A DNA stretch of 64,000 nucleotides. Origin: Bacillota bacterium. Its GTDB lineage: Bacteria; Bacillota; Clostridia; Acetivibrionales; JANLFN01. The stretch lies in contig JAEZTC010000006.1 in assembly GCA_023421675.1 (NCBI GenBank), positions 62,001-126,000 of the forward strand. Reading direction: 5' to 3'. Position numbers and translations under genes: made by a program. Numbering within the stretch: position 1 is the stretch's first letter; every line of letters starts with the position of its first letter. Of the stretch, positions 27,021 through 38,200 are shown piece by piece. The notes beneath the pieces were generated by a model. It did not search any database. It worked only from the letters and a program-made list of their open reading frames with translations, and had not been told where the DNA came from.

Positions 27021-27102
27021 GCTGTCCTCCTGATAAAATTCATATTATTACAGTATTACCTGGGCAGTATAAAGTCAATCGGAATTTATAAATAATAGCT
27101 TA

Positions 27103-27834
27103 TTAACTGAAATTTTGTGGGAATTGTCTGACAATTCCGCTGGTCATGGTATCTGCCATTACCAATGCTTGTTTCTCTATTTGATCAAATATTGCAATTC
27201 CATCGCTGTATTTGCCGGTTAGTATACTAATGGCTTCTGCCTTTGTCATTGCAAGGTGGTCATACAACAACGACCTCCAGGTGCTTTCCGACCAGTAAGG
27301 GTTGATGGAAGCCAGAAAAGATGCGATTTGATCTGCATTTGCATACCATCTGGTTTCGGCATCATTAGCAGTTTTAGTATCACCGGCTTTTGCAGCTTTT
27401 ACCAACTCTGCTGCTATTACCAGATGATTCGTAAATAACTCTGCAAACCTTGAGGCGATTCTTTCACCGTAAAGAGGTCTTAATGCATTTTCAAAATCCT
27501 TTGGATTCCGTAGAAGCCGTTTTGTAACAACATCCAAATCTGGCAGGTTAAATGCGATACTTAAAATGACCAATCTAGTCCAGAATACATGCTGCTCCCA
27601 CAACGATCTTAGGCTGTTATTCAAATCAACTTCAGCCCTACTTATAAAGTTTTGTTGACTGTAAGCGTATTGAGGAATATTAATTACCTGACCTATGTAA
27701 AGCCTGTTAAAATCAATACCCGGATTAAGAGCGGCTATTGCATATACTGTAGTGTTATATCTTTGAGCAATAGACCATAATGTATCGCCGGGACGTATTG
27801 TGTAAGGAATTGTTTGTATTTGGAATTGAGGCAT
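27103..27834 (-). CDS. LysM domain protein
   Basis: A 243-residue protein. A LysM domain at residues 10-55 (YTIRPGDTLWSIAQRYNTTV to GQVINIP) should bind peptidoglycan or chitin-like glycans. The rest is a helical domain containing SLWEQHVFWTRLVILSIAFN and NPYWSESTWRSLLYDHL, a tryptophan-rich pattern seen in clostridial proteins of unknown role. No classical signal peptide is present, so it may act on spores or be released by another route. The start is at 27834, where AAGGTGG lies upstream, rather than 27846. Confidence 0.85.
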   Translation of the reverse strand: MPQFQIQTIPYTIRPGDTLWSIAQRYNTTVYAIAALNPGIDFNRLYIGQVINIPQYAYSQQNFISRAEVDLNNSLRSLWEQHVFWTRLVILSIAFNLPDLDVVTKRLLRNPKDFENALRPLYGERIASRFAELFTNHLVIAAELVKAAKAGDTKTANDAETRWYANADQIASFLASINPYWSESTWRSLLYDHLAMTKAEAISILTGKYSDGIAIFDQIEKQALVMADTMTSGIVRQFPQNFS

Positions 27835-28007
27835 AGATAAAACCACCTTATTTTATTTGTATATTTTATGATTATGTAAACATAAATGTGCCTCAAATGT
27901 ATATGGCATCTAAATTGTACCAAATTGTTTTATAGTTGGCTGACTTAAGTTATAATAGTTAAATAAATGATTTTACTGGTTATTATTGTGTATAAGGAGA
28001 TATAGAT

Positions 28008-29195
28008 TTGAATAATTATGAAAGCTTAAATTTAAAATTACATTCGCTGGTTATTTTCAGACACTTGCTTTGCGACAGTGTACTTAAGCTTTTACCTGCT
28101 GTCTTGTGCTCTAAAGAGAAAACAAATATTGAAAGGTTAACAACCTATACAGCATTTGTGTCGGAGCTTTTTAAGCATGGTGAGAACCTGACTGAATATG
28201 TTTGGAGCCGGGTTTTAGAGGATGAGAATATCTACGTTACAAAGCGTGCTGGAAATGAACATATCAATGATAGCCTTGAGTTATGCCTGAAAAACGAACT
28301 TGGTATTTTGGAGGAGGTTTCCCGGCTTTCAGCAGAGGATATAGTAAAAGCTATAGATTATGAAGGATATTTAGCTATATGGCAAACTGGTAAAATAAAT
28401 TTTTATGAACAATATATTGACCGAATGAAAAATATAAATTTAAATGGCTATGGAATTTATTCAAAGTATCATATGTTCACTGTTAAGGGTAGTATTATTA
28501 CCCCTGTAAAAGCTCCAGACCCCATAAGATTATCTGACCTTAAGGATTATGAATTGGAAAGGGAAGCGGTAATTAACAATACCCTTGCGCTCTTAAAAGG
28601 TAAGCCTGCTGCAAATACTCTATTGTATGGTGATGCAGGAACAGGCAAATCTTCAACAGTTAAAGCTATTGTAAATGAATTCGGAGATAGGGGATTGAGG
28701 CTTATTGAGGTAACAAAAAAACAGCTGACCGAAATACCTCTAATTATGGAGCAACTGTGCAATAACCCGTTAAAGTTTATTATATTTATTGATGATTTAT
28801 CTTTCAATTCAGATAATGAAGATATAGGCTCGTTAAAGGCCATACTTGAAGGGTCAGCCTCATCAAGAACTTCTAATGTTGTAATATATGCTACAAGCAA
28901 CAGAAGACATTTAATGCGTGAAACCTTCTCGGATAGGGGAAACGATGATATTCACATTAATGAAACCATACAGGAACAGGTATCGCTTTCCGAACGTTTC
29001 GGATTATCAGTTATATTTTCAAAGCCTGATAAGAGACAATATTTAAAAATTGTACATGAACTTGTACGAGAATATGATATTAAAATAAGTGAACAGGAGA
29101 TTGATTTAAGAGCGGAAAGATATGCTCTCGAACGTGGAGGACGCTCACCCCGTGCAGCTCGTCATTTTATCGAATATTTAAGAAGTATGGAGTAA
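28008..29195 (+). CDS. DUF815 family ATPase
   Basis: A 395-residue protein of the DUF815 ATPase family. An N-terminal helical region of about 190 residues precedes an AAA-like domain with Walker A LLYGDAGTGKSS, Walker B KFIIFIDDLSF and an arginine finger region near YATSNRRHLM. The C-terminal ERGGRSPRAARHFIEYL is typical of the family. Function is unknown. Translation seems to start at TTG 28008, since AGGAGA lies 7 bases upstream and the next residues suit a family start. A -10-like TATAAT lies at 27951-27956. Confidence 0.88.
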   Translation: MNNYESLNLKLHSLVIFRHLLCDSVLKLLPAVLCSKEKTNIERLTTYTAFVSELFKHGENLTEYVWSRVLEDENIYVTKRAGNEHINDSLELCLKNELGILEEVSRLSAEDIVKAIDYEGYLAIWQTGKINFYEQYIDRMKNINLNGYGIYSKYHMFTVKGSIITPVKAPDPIRLSDLKDYELEREAVINNTLALLKGKPAANTLLYGDAGTGKSSTVKAIVNEFGDRGLRLIEVTKKQLTEIPLIMEQLCNNPLKFIIFIDDLSFNSDNEDIGSLKAILEGSASSRTSNVVIYATSNRRHLMRETFSDRGNDDIHINETIQEQVSLSERFGLSVIFSKPDKRQYLKIVHELVREYDIKISEQEIDLRAERYALERGGRSPRAARHFIEYLRSME

Positions 29196-29321
29196 CAATT
29201 TTTATAGACATTAATAATTTATTTCCAAGTCTTTGCTATATTGTTGAATATGTGATATGCTTAAAAAGTAATATTGTTTTTTCAACTGCCCATGATATAG
29301 TATGAAGTATTTCGGGATTAT

Positions 29322-29363
29322 AGAGCGGGAAACTCAATTAATTATGAGTTGCTTGCTCTTTTT
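29322..29363 (+). terminator. Rho-independent terminator
   Basis: AGAGC and AACTCA pair with TGAGTT and GCTCT in a two-part stem, followed by five T. It ends the DUF815 transcript 27 bases before the next gene. Confidence 0.75.
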
Positions 29364-29389
29364 ATATTTGAACGGGAAAAGAGGATAAG

Positions 29390-29950
29390 ATGAATAATAT
29401 GAATTTGCAAATGTTGGTGGATAAAGCGGAGCAGATGGCCTTAAGCAATAATTGGGGAGAGAATGTATACAAAATTAATATGACAATCCTGAAGATAGAC
29501 CAAAATAATGGTGCTGCGTGTACGAGGTTGGCCAAGTACTATAAGCTTAAAGAAAACATTCCTGAAGCTAAAAAAATGTATTTGAAGGCCTTAGAAATCG
29601 ACAACAATAATCGGGGAGCTATTAACAATCTGAATGAAATTGAGAAAGATCAAAAGGAAAGTGATTTTGTAGACAAAATAAAAACAATTGCACAGTTATT
29701 AAAAGAAGGACAGAGTTCCATGGTAAAAGGTAAGTACAGATTGGCTGCAAAGCTATTTTCAAAAGCTTATAGTATTGAGCCGTTATTGATATATGCTGTT
29801 AGTCAGGCTAGTGCATATAAAAAAATGGGAGAATATGAGAAGATAGAGAAGTTATATAAGCAGCTTATTGATGATAATCATAAACAAGCAGATGCTGATG
29901 CTATAAATAATGAATTCAATAAGTTGAGGTTGAATGTAAAATCAAAGTAG
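29390..29950 (+). CDS. tetratricopeptide repeat protein
   Basis: A 186-residue helical protein. Two TPR-like units are visible: NGAACTRLAKYYKLKENIPE followed by AKKMYLKALEIDNNN, and later YRLAAKLFSKAYSIEPLLIY followed by YKKMGEYEKIEKLYKQLI. Such repeats form protein-binding scaffolds. The DEAD-box helicase gene begins 31 bases after its stop, so a link with RNA metabolism is possible but unproved. GAGGATA precedes the ATG. Confidence 0.82.
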   Translation: MNNMNLQMLVDKAEQMALSNNWGENVYKINMTILKIDQNNGAACTRLAKYYKLKENIPEAKKMYLKALEIDNNNRGAINNLNEIEKDQKESDFVDKIKTIAQLLKEGQSSMVKGKYRLAAKLFSKAYSIEPLLIYAVSQASAYKKMGEYEKIEKLYKQLIDDNHKQADADAINNEFNKLRLNVKSK

Positions 29951-29981
29951 TGGCTTGCCATATTTTAAAGGAGAAAATGAA

Positions 29982-31121
29982 TTGAATTTTGAAAAATTGA
30001 ACGTAATTACACCTATACTGAAGGCTTTAAACACAGAAGGATATACAACGCCTACCCCTATACAGGAAAAGGCTATACCAATTATACTTGACGGTAAGGA
30101 CCTGCTGGGGTGTGCACAAACTGGTACAGGAAAGACAGCTGCATTTGCTATTCCCTTGTTACAGATTCTTTATAATGAGAAGATAAATGAAAAAGGCCCA
30201 AGAAAAATTAAAGCATTAATATTGACACCAACGCGTGAGTTGGCAATACAGATTGGTGAAAGCTTTGCAGCCTGTGGGAGACATACAGGAATCAAGCATA
30301 CAGTGATTTTTGGCGGGATCTCACAAGTAACACAAATAAACGCATTAAAGTCTGGAGTTGATATTCTTGTAGCAACCCCAGGCCGACTGCTTGATCTGAT
30401 GAATCAGAAGTATATAAGTTTGGAGCATATAAAACTTTTTGTGCTTGATGAAGCAGATCGTATGCTTGATATGGGATTTTCACATGATATGAAAAAAATC
30501 ATAGCCCAGTTGCCGGTATCAAGGCAAACGCTGTTGTTCTCTGCAACTATGCAGCATGAAGTTACAAAGATGGTAGATAAAATTCTATCAAATCCCGTTA
30601 AAATAGAAGTGACTCCTGTTTCGTCCATAGCAGAAACCATTGAACAAACTGTTTATTTCGTTGATCGAAAAGATAAGAAGTCATTGCTTATACAACTGCT
30701 GAAAAACAAATCAATTGACTCTGCTTTGGTATTTACCAGGACAAAGCATGGGGCTGATAGGGTTGCCAGAGACCTAGCAAAAGTAAGGATAACAGCCCAG
30801 GCAATTCATGGAGATAAATCACAGTCATCCAGACAGATGGCCTTGAACAATTTCAAGTTAAAACGTACAAGAGTGCTTGTAGCAACAGATATAGCAGCCA
30901 GAGGAATCGATGTTCAGGAACTGTCTCATGTTATTAATTTCGACTTGCCCAATGTACCTGAAACTTATGTCCACCGGATAGGAAGAACCGGAAGGGCAGG
31001 AATGAAGGGAACTGCATTGTCATTTTGTGATACAGAGGAAAAGGAATATCTGAGTGATATACAGAAACTCATTTCCAAGAAAATATCTGTCATTGATGAG
31101 CCACTATTAAGGAAAGCTTAA
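29982..31121 (+). CDS. DEAD-box RNA helicase, RhlE/CshA type
   Basis: A 379-residue two-domain helicase that unwinds RNA using ATP. Motifs in order: Q motif TPTPIQEKAIP, Walker A AQTGTGKTAAF, PTRELAIQ, DEAD in VLDEADRMLDMGF, SAT in LFSATMQ, and in the second domain TDIAARGIDV and HRIGRTGRAG. It lacks the long basic tail found in many RhlE proteins. The open frame begins at 29955, but TTG 29982 with AAAGGAG 8 bases upstream is the better start. Confidence 0.93.
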   Translation: MNFEKLNVITPILKALNTEGYTTPTPIQEKAIPIILDGKDLLGCAQTGTGKTAAFAIPLLQILYNEKINEKGPRKIKALILTPTRELAIQIGESFAACGRHTGIKHTVIFGGISQVTQINALKSGVDILVATPGRLLDLMNQKYISLEHIKLFVLDEADRMLDMGFSHDMKKIIAQLPVSRQTLLFSATMQHEVTKMVDKILSNPVKIEVTPVSSIAETIEQTVYFVDRKDKKSLLIQLLKNKSIDSALVFTRTKHGADRVARDLAKVRITAQAIHGDKSQSSRQMALNNFKLKRTRVLVATDIAARGIDVQELSHVINFDLPNVPETYVHRIGRTGRAGMKGTALSFCDTEEKEYLSDIQKLISKKISVIDEPLLRKA

Positions 31122-31188
31122 AAGTTTATATAAAGATACGGAATTAATAGTATTTGGATTAAGATATTTAAATAACTTTCTGAAAGTA

Positions 31189-31218
31189 AGCCGCTGAATT
31201 TTATAGCGGCTTTGTTTT
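31189..31218 (+). terminator. Rho-independent terminator
   Basis: AGCCGCT pairs with AGCGGCT and is followed by TTTGTTTTTT. It separates the two helicase genes. Confidence 0.88.
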
Positions 31219-31339
31219 TTACAAGAATAATAATTGAATAATTATTCCTAAAGCTATAGAATTAGATGAAAAACTTAAGAACATAAAATGAAATATACTT
31301 CAAACAATAATTAAAATATAACTTGAAAGAGATGAACAT

Positions 31340-32790
<1,451 letters not shown>

Positions 32791-32815
32791 TTGTTTATTA
32801 CTGAATGGAGGAACC

Positions 32816-33547
32816 ATGTTAAGTAATAGTTATGGATGTGAAATTATTAATCTGTATGAAAAAATTGATATGAAAATTGCGGCTCATTATATGGATAAAA
32901 AAAGACAGGCACCTTGCGCTAAGGGGTGTGCTTCATGCTGCAGTCAATTCTTTGAGATATCTGAAGTTGAGTACATTATTATACTTAATCACTTAAAAGA
33001 ATGGGATAAAAGCAAGCTTGCTTTTATAATCGAGACTGCAAATATTTATTCGCAGGTACTTGAAAAACATCACAATAAGTTTTATAAAAAGTATTTTTCT
33101 AATGATGTAACTGAAGAATTCTCGCTGGATAATTATTATAAAGATTCAGAAAGATTTAAAATCCATATTCCTTGTGTATTTCTTAGTGAAGAAGGTGCCT
33201 GTACAATCTACAAGGTCAGACCATTGGTTTGCAGAACTACAGGTGTAGGATTTAAGTATAATTTTGAATTTGGCAATATATGCAGGGAAATCAGATCGGC
33301 ATTTTTTGCAAGGCGCTGGCAGGCAGATTTAAGGGAGTTCCTAAATGATATTCTTTCTGTAAACTGGCTGGAGAGTGGGGAGGATTCTAACTATAAGGCA
33401 ATAGAACGGAGACAATATCCGATGTTCCACTATATAAAAGAATCATTCCAAAAGGATGGACACGGCTTTTCAGATGCACGCCTGGACAGCTATTTTAATC
33501 TGGGAAAGATGGATCTGATCGCTCAACTTATTGAGAAAAATACTTAA
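32816..33547 (+). CDS. YkgJ family cysteine cluster protein
   Basis: A 243-residue protein with the cysteine cluster CAKGCASCCSQFFEIS near residue 35 and a second set in CVFLSEEGACTIYKVRPLVC near residue 120, which would bind zinc or an iron-sulfur cluster. The family's role is unclear; some members act in oxidoreductase complexes. GGAGG precedes the ATG. It lies 25 bases after the helicase gene and may share its transcript. Confidence 0.88.
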   Translation: MLSNSYGCEIINLYEKIDMKIAAHYMDKKRQAPCAKGCASCCSQFFEISEVEYIIILNHLKEWDKSKLAFIIETANIYSQVLEKHHNKFYKKYFSNDVTEEFSLDNYYKDSERFKIHIPCVFLSEEGACTIYKVRPLVCRTTGVGFKYNFEFGNICREIRSAFFARRWQADLREFLNDILSVNWLESGEDSNYKAIERRQYPMFHYIKESFQKDGHGFSDARLDSYFNLGKMDLIAQLIEKNT

Positions 33548-33603
33548 AATCATAATATTTTTGATATAGCTCATTTAAATATAATCCGAAAAAGAGGTAA
33601 AAG

Positions 33604-34446
33604 ATGATAGAATTAGGCAGAATTCAGACACTTGAAATAATAAGAAAAACTCAGATAGGGTTGTACTTGAACTCCAAAAATGACAAAGGGCATATCGACA
33701 TTTTGCTGCCAAAGAGCCAAGTACCCGATGATGTTGAAATTGGTGATGAAATAGAAGTGTTTGTTTATAAGGATTCTGAGGACAGAATGATATCGACTGT
33801 TAGAAAACCAAAGCTTACATTGGGAGAATTAGCAATCTTAAAAGTCGTAGAAACTACAAGTATCGGCGCTTTCTTGGATTGGGGTTTGGAAAAGGATTTG
33901 TTTTTACCATTCAGGGAACAGGTAGGTAAGGTTACTAAAGATAATTCATATTTGGTTGGTTTATATATAGATAGCAGTAACAGATTATGTGCAACAATGA
34001 ATATATATAATATTCTGAGCAGTGAATCGCCCTTTAAAGAGAATGACAGAGTTCGTGGAACCATTTATGGTATAAGTAAGGAAGCAGGAGCTTTTGTAGC
34101 TGTAGATAATAAATACCACGGTTTGATCCCTAACAAAGAGCTTTATGGTAGTTTTGCCCAAGGTGATAATGTTGAAGTAAGAATTAAAAAGGTTCGGTCG
34201 GATGGAAAACTGGAACTTAGTCTCAGAAAAGAAGCCTATAATGAGATAGAAAGTGATGCTCAGAAAATTATGGAGAGGTTGAAGTTAGGCGGAGGTATGT
34301 TACTGATAAATGATAACAGCTCCCCTGAACTTATTAAATCTGAATTAAACATGAGTAAAGGCGCTTTTAAAAGAGCTGTCGGGCGGCTTTTAAAGGAAGG
34401 TGCCATTATAATTACAAATGATGGTATTAAGTTGACATGGCAATAA
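33604..34446 (+). CDS. CvfB-like S1 domain RNA-binding protein
   Basis: A 280-residue protein with tandem S1-type modules and a C-terminal winged helix, the CvfB/YitL arrangement. Residues 1-65 are an S1-like module, LGELAILKVVETTSIGAFLDWGLEKDLFLPF is the second, and NDRVRGTIYGISKEAGAFVAVDNKYHGLIP is the third. The last 60 residues, with SKGAFKRAVGRLLKEGAI, form the winged helix. CvfB proteins bind RNA and influence virulence gene expression in staphylococci. AAAGAGG precedes the ATG. Confidence 0.9.
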   Translation: MIELGRIQTLEIIRKTQIGLYLNSKNDKGHIDILLPKSQVPDDVEIGDEIEVFVYKDSEDRMISTVRKPKLTLGELAILKVVETTSIGAFLDWGLEKDLFLPFREQVGKVTKDNSYLVGLYIDSSNRLCATMNIYNILSSESPFKENDRVRGTIYGISKEAGAFVAVDNKYHGLIPNKELYGSFAQGDNVEVRIKKVRSDGKLELSLRKEAYNEIESDAQKIMERLKLGGGMLLINDNSSPELIKSELNMSKGAFKRAVGRLLKEGAIIITNDGIKLTWQ

Positions 34447-34467
34447 AAAATTCTAATATAAAGTAAA

Positions 34468-34497
34468 TGGCATGGCAATTATGTACCATGCATTTTT
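34468..34497 (+). terminator. Rho-independent terminator
   Basis: GCATGG (34470-34475) pairs with CCATGC (34486-34491) and is followed by a T tract. It ends the cvfB-like transcript. Confidence 0.75.
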
Positions 34498-34729
34498 ATA
34501 TCTTCTTTAAGAAACCGTTACATTCGTGGCTTGAAGTCATATGAATTGATGGGATGGAAAAGAAATACTCCAATAATACAAGACAGATGTTCTAAAAGAT
34601 TGATATATCCAAATGATGAAGCAAAACAGGTTAAAATTCCTCTGGAAATAACCTGCTTTTTTATATATTATTATTTAAGTTGCTTAATAATTAATTGTAA
34701 TAACTATTTTTAAAAGGAAAGGTAGGAAA
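34498..34729 (+). other. intergenic region with a terminator-like hairpin and a doubtful 60-codon frame
   Basis: CAGGTTA (34627-34633) and TAACCTG (34649-34655) form a stem followed by CTTTTTT, about 75 bases before the MarR gene. A frame of 60 codons opens at 34531, but it starts with TTG, lacks a ribosome site and ends in hydrophobic AT-rich codons. The stretch may be a transcribed leader or a gene remnant; no known RNA family was recognised. Confidence 0.4.
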
Positions 34730-35206
34730 ATGGACGATTTAAAGAAGGATCTTGCACTAAAGGTTTTCAGAACTTTTGGCAGGTTTAGTAAATTAAACTG
34801 GAATCAGAGCCCTGTCAATGGTCTAAGAGTAAGTGAGCTGTTTACTCTTTTTAGTATAAAGCAATTGATTAATGATCCCAATTCATCTTCAAAAGTAACT
34901 TGTATAAGTAAAATGCTTAATGTTGCACCGCCTATGGTAACTCAGCAGGTTACAAGTCTGGAACAAAAGGGATATGTTGAACGCAGTGCAAACAAGGACG
35001 ACCGGCGTTCAGTAGAAATTATCCTGACAGAAAAAGGCGAACAGGTGGTTGAAGCAGCAAAGAATGAGTATTATAAATGTTTTGAAGGTCTTGTTGATTA
35101 TCTTGGAGCACAAAAAAGCGGCCAGCTCATAGAGCTTCTAAATATGGTCTTTAACTACTTCAAGGGTATTGAAGAGAATAATAATAAAGGAGAAACTAAT
35201 ACATGA
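34730..35206 (+). CDS. MarR family regulator
   Basis: A 158-residue winged-helix repressor. The DNA-binding part is ISKMLNVAPPMVTQQVTSLE followed by the wing KGYVERSANKDDRRSVEIILTEKG. The RND exporter gene overlaps its last codon (ATGA), so the two are translationally coupled, and the protein probably represses its own operon in response to a drug or lipid-like ligand. AAAGG precedes the ATG. Confidence 0.93.
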   Translation: MDDLKKDLALKVFRTFGRFSKLNWNQSPVNGLRVSELFTLFSIKQLINDPNSSSKVTCISKMLNVAPPMVTQQVTSLEQKGYVERSANKDDRRSVEIILTEKGEQVVEAAKNEYYKCFEGLVDYLGAQKSGQLIELLNMVFNYFKGIEENNNKGETNT

Positions 35207-38200
35207 ACATTTTTACCAAATTCTCGTTGAAGAATGTATCGGCAATCATTATCCTTTGCGTATTGATTGTTTTTGGAGGATTGTATTCCACTCAGTCGCT
35301 TAAAAAGGAGACAATGCCCGATATTAATATTCCTATAGTTAGTGTAATTACAATATATCCAGGTGCTTCACCAAGTGATATACAAGAAAAGGTTACAAAA
35401 CCTCTGGAAGAATTGGTGTCTAGTGTAAATGGCCTGAAAACCGTAAACTCAACTTCTTCCGAAAATGTATCTGTAATAGTCGCTGAATTTGATTATTCGG
35501 CTGATATGGAGAAAATGCAGCGTAAGATTGAGGACGTAATAAAAACTGCAAAGCTGCCTGAAAATGTTAATGCTCCAAAAGTTGCACGTATAGATTTTAC
35601 ATCAATGCCTGTTCTCAGTGTAAGCATATCAAATAATAAACTGAACCCTCTGGAACTCGAGCAAAAGGTAAAAGAAATTATTCTCCCAAGTATAACCGGA
35701 ATAAGCGGTGTAGGCCAGGCACAGCTTGCGAGTGATACTCAGAAGGCAGTATATATTAAACTTTTGCCATCAAAACTTAAGGAATATAACTTGAATCTAC
35801 AGACTGTTACACAGCTGCTGCAGGCAAATAATTTATCCTTTCCAGCTGGCTCATTAAGTATAAACGGTACTGTAGAACCTATTAAAGTAACAGGCAAATT
35901 CAATTCTCTTGATGAACTGAAAAACATGAAGCTTCCTGTTATCCCAAATACACAGTCTATGATGAGTTCGGCGTTTTCACAGGTTGGGCAGGGAGTTTCA
36001 CAGCTTGGGAATGCTGTGGGACAGTTGGGAAAAGGTATGCAGGGTATGAGCCAGGCCTTTAATGGACAGCTTAAACTCGTTGCTGCCATACAGGATTACC
36101 AGTCCAAGCTGGTTGCAGCACAGTTTGCAGTCAACAGTGCAAACCAAACACTTAATAACCCCAATGCTACCGCACAGCAAAAGCAGACTGCATCAGCTAC
36201 CATTCAGCAATTAACGCCCAATATCAAAATGATGGAGTCTGCTCTGGAGCAAATGAATGCACAGCTAAAGCAGATTCAAGCTCAGATGGACCAGCAATCG
36301 GGAGCTTCTACAGGACTGACAGCTGGCGGACAGACTGCACAGAATGGCGATAAGTCACAGCAGACAACAGATTTAAGTTCACTTAAGCTGGTTTCGCTTA
36401 GTGATATTGCAGAAATAACAGTAGGAGCCGATAATGTTACAACCTTCAGCAGAACAAACGGTGATCCCAGTGTTATACTACAAGTTATGAAAACTCAGGA
36501 ATCAAACACGGTAGATGTTTCAGACGCCGTTATGAATAAGCTGGATAGTGTTAAAAATATGCTGCCAGGAGGAACTGAGGTTTCCGTTATCCTTAACCAG
36601 GCAGACTATGTAAATGAATCAATAAGGGGTATGCTGAGTGAAGGACTCGTAGGTATGTTACTTGCTTTCCTTGTTATACTGGTATTCCTCAGGAATTTCA
36701 GAACAACTATCATTGCCTGTGTATCAATTCCTTTGTCTGTTCTGATTACACTCATTGTACTAAAACAGGCAAATATTACTCTTAATATACTTACACTTGG
36801 AGGACTGTCGGTTGCGATAGGAAGAATAGTTGATGACTCGATAGTCGTTATTGAAAACATATATAGGCGGCTTCAGACTGAAGATATTAGAAGTGTTGAT
36901 CTTATCAAGATTGCGACAAAAGAGGTTGCTTCTGCTATAACCTCTTCCACACTAACAACTGTTTCAGTTTTTGTTCCTGTAGTATTTGTAGGAGGACTTG
37001 CAGGTGTAATGTTCAAACCTTTTGCTCTGACGCTTGCAACTGCAATGCTTTCATCACTCCTTGTAGCAGTAACGGTCATTCCTGTATTGTCCAAGCTGCT
37101 GCTTCTTAAGTCAAAAAGAATTAAACATACAGAATTCCATGAAGGTAAGTTTATGAAATCCTATGAGAAACTTCTCGTATCTTCATTGAATCATAAGGTT
37201 AGGACCCTTGTAATTGTTTTGGCAATATTGCTTGCAACCATGGCTTTGGTGCCAAGTATAGGAACAAGCTTCATGCAGCAGCAAAAAGAGCAGTATATTA
37301 ATATAAGTATGGATTATCCAGCGGGAACTGACCCCAAAGTGGTAAATGAAAAGGCAATTGAAATTGAAAAAGTCCTTTCACAGGTAAAGGAAATAGATAA
37401 GTACCAGACCACTGTAGGTTCTTCCTCTACAAATATGATGTCTATGATGGATAATAACAGTGCCGGTAAAATAATGATACACTTGACCAGTCAGTCTGAC
37501 CTTAACAAGGTTATAAATACATTGAAACAGAAGATACCATCGATTCCCGGAAAGGGCAGCTTTACAATCACACAGACTAATCCTTCGGGAGGCGGGGCGG
37601 ATAGTATCAACAATATTGAAGTTGATATTACCGGAAATGACATAAATAAAATCAAGACGGTTGCACAGCAGGTTACAAAGGAATTGTCCTCTGTAAAGCA
37701 TCTTGAAGAGGTAAGCAATAATCTTAGTGAATCCAAACCTGAAATTTCTATAGCGGTAGATCAGGAAAAGGCAAGCAGGCTTGGCCTTTCAGCAGCACAA
37801 ATAGGTATGACTATAAACAGCTTATTAAAAAATAGCACTGCAACAAATGTAATGGTTGATAATAAAACACTTGATGTTCTTATTGGATTAAAACTTGATA
37901 CTATAAGTAAATTGGACGATATAAAGGCAATTGAGTTAACCTCACAGACAGGTGCTGCAGTAAAGGTGGGAGATATAGCAGAGGTTAAGGAAGTGCCTGG
38001 AGCAGTGGGTATTTACAGCCTAGACGGTAAGGAATTTGCCAAAGTTACAGGAAAAATAACTACAAAGGATACAGGTTCAGTATCACAAAAGGTACAAAAA
38101 ATCATTAAAGGTATAAGCCTTCCTGAAGGTGTAGAAATAAAAATGGGTGGTATAACCGAAATGATGGGAGATACATTCTCACAGCTTGGTTTTGCAATGC

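Noticed and set aside
34531..34713. 60-codon frame as a gene
   Set aside because: There is no ribosome site or sensible composition, and it spans a terminator-like hairpin.
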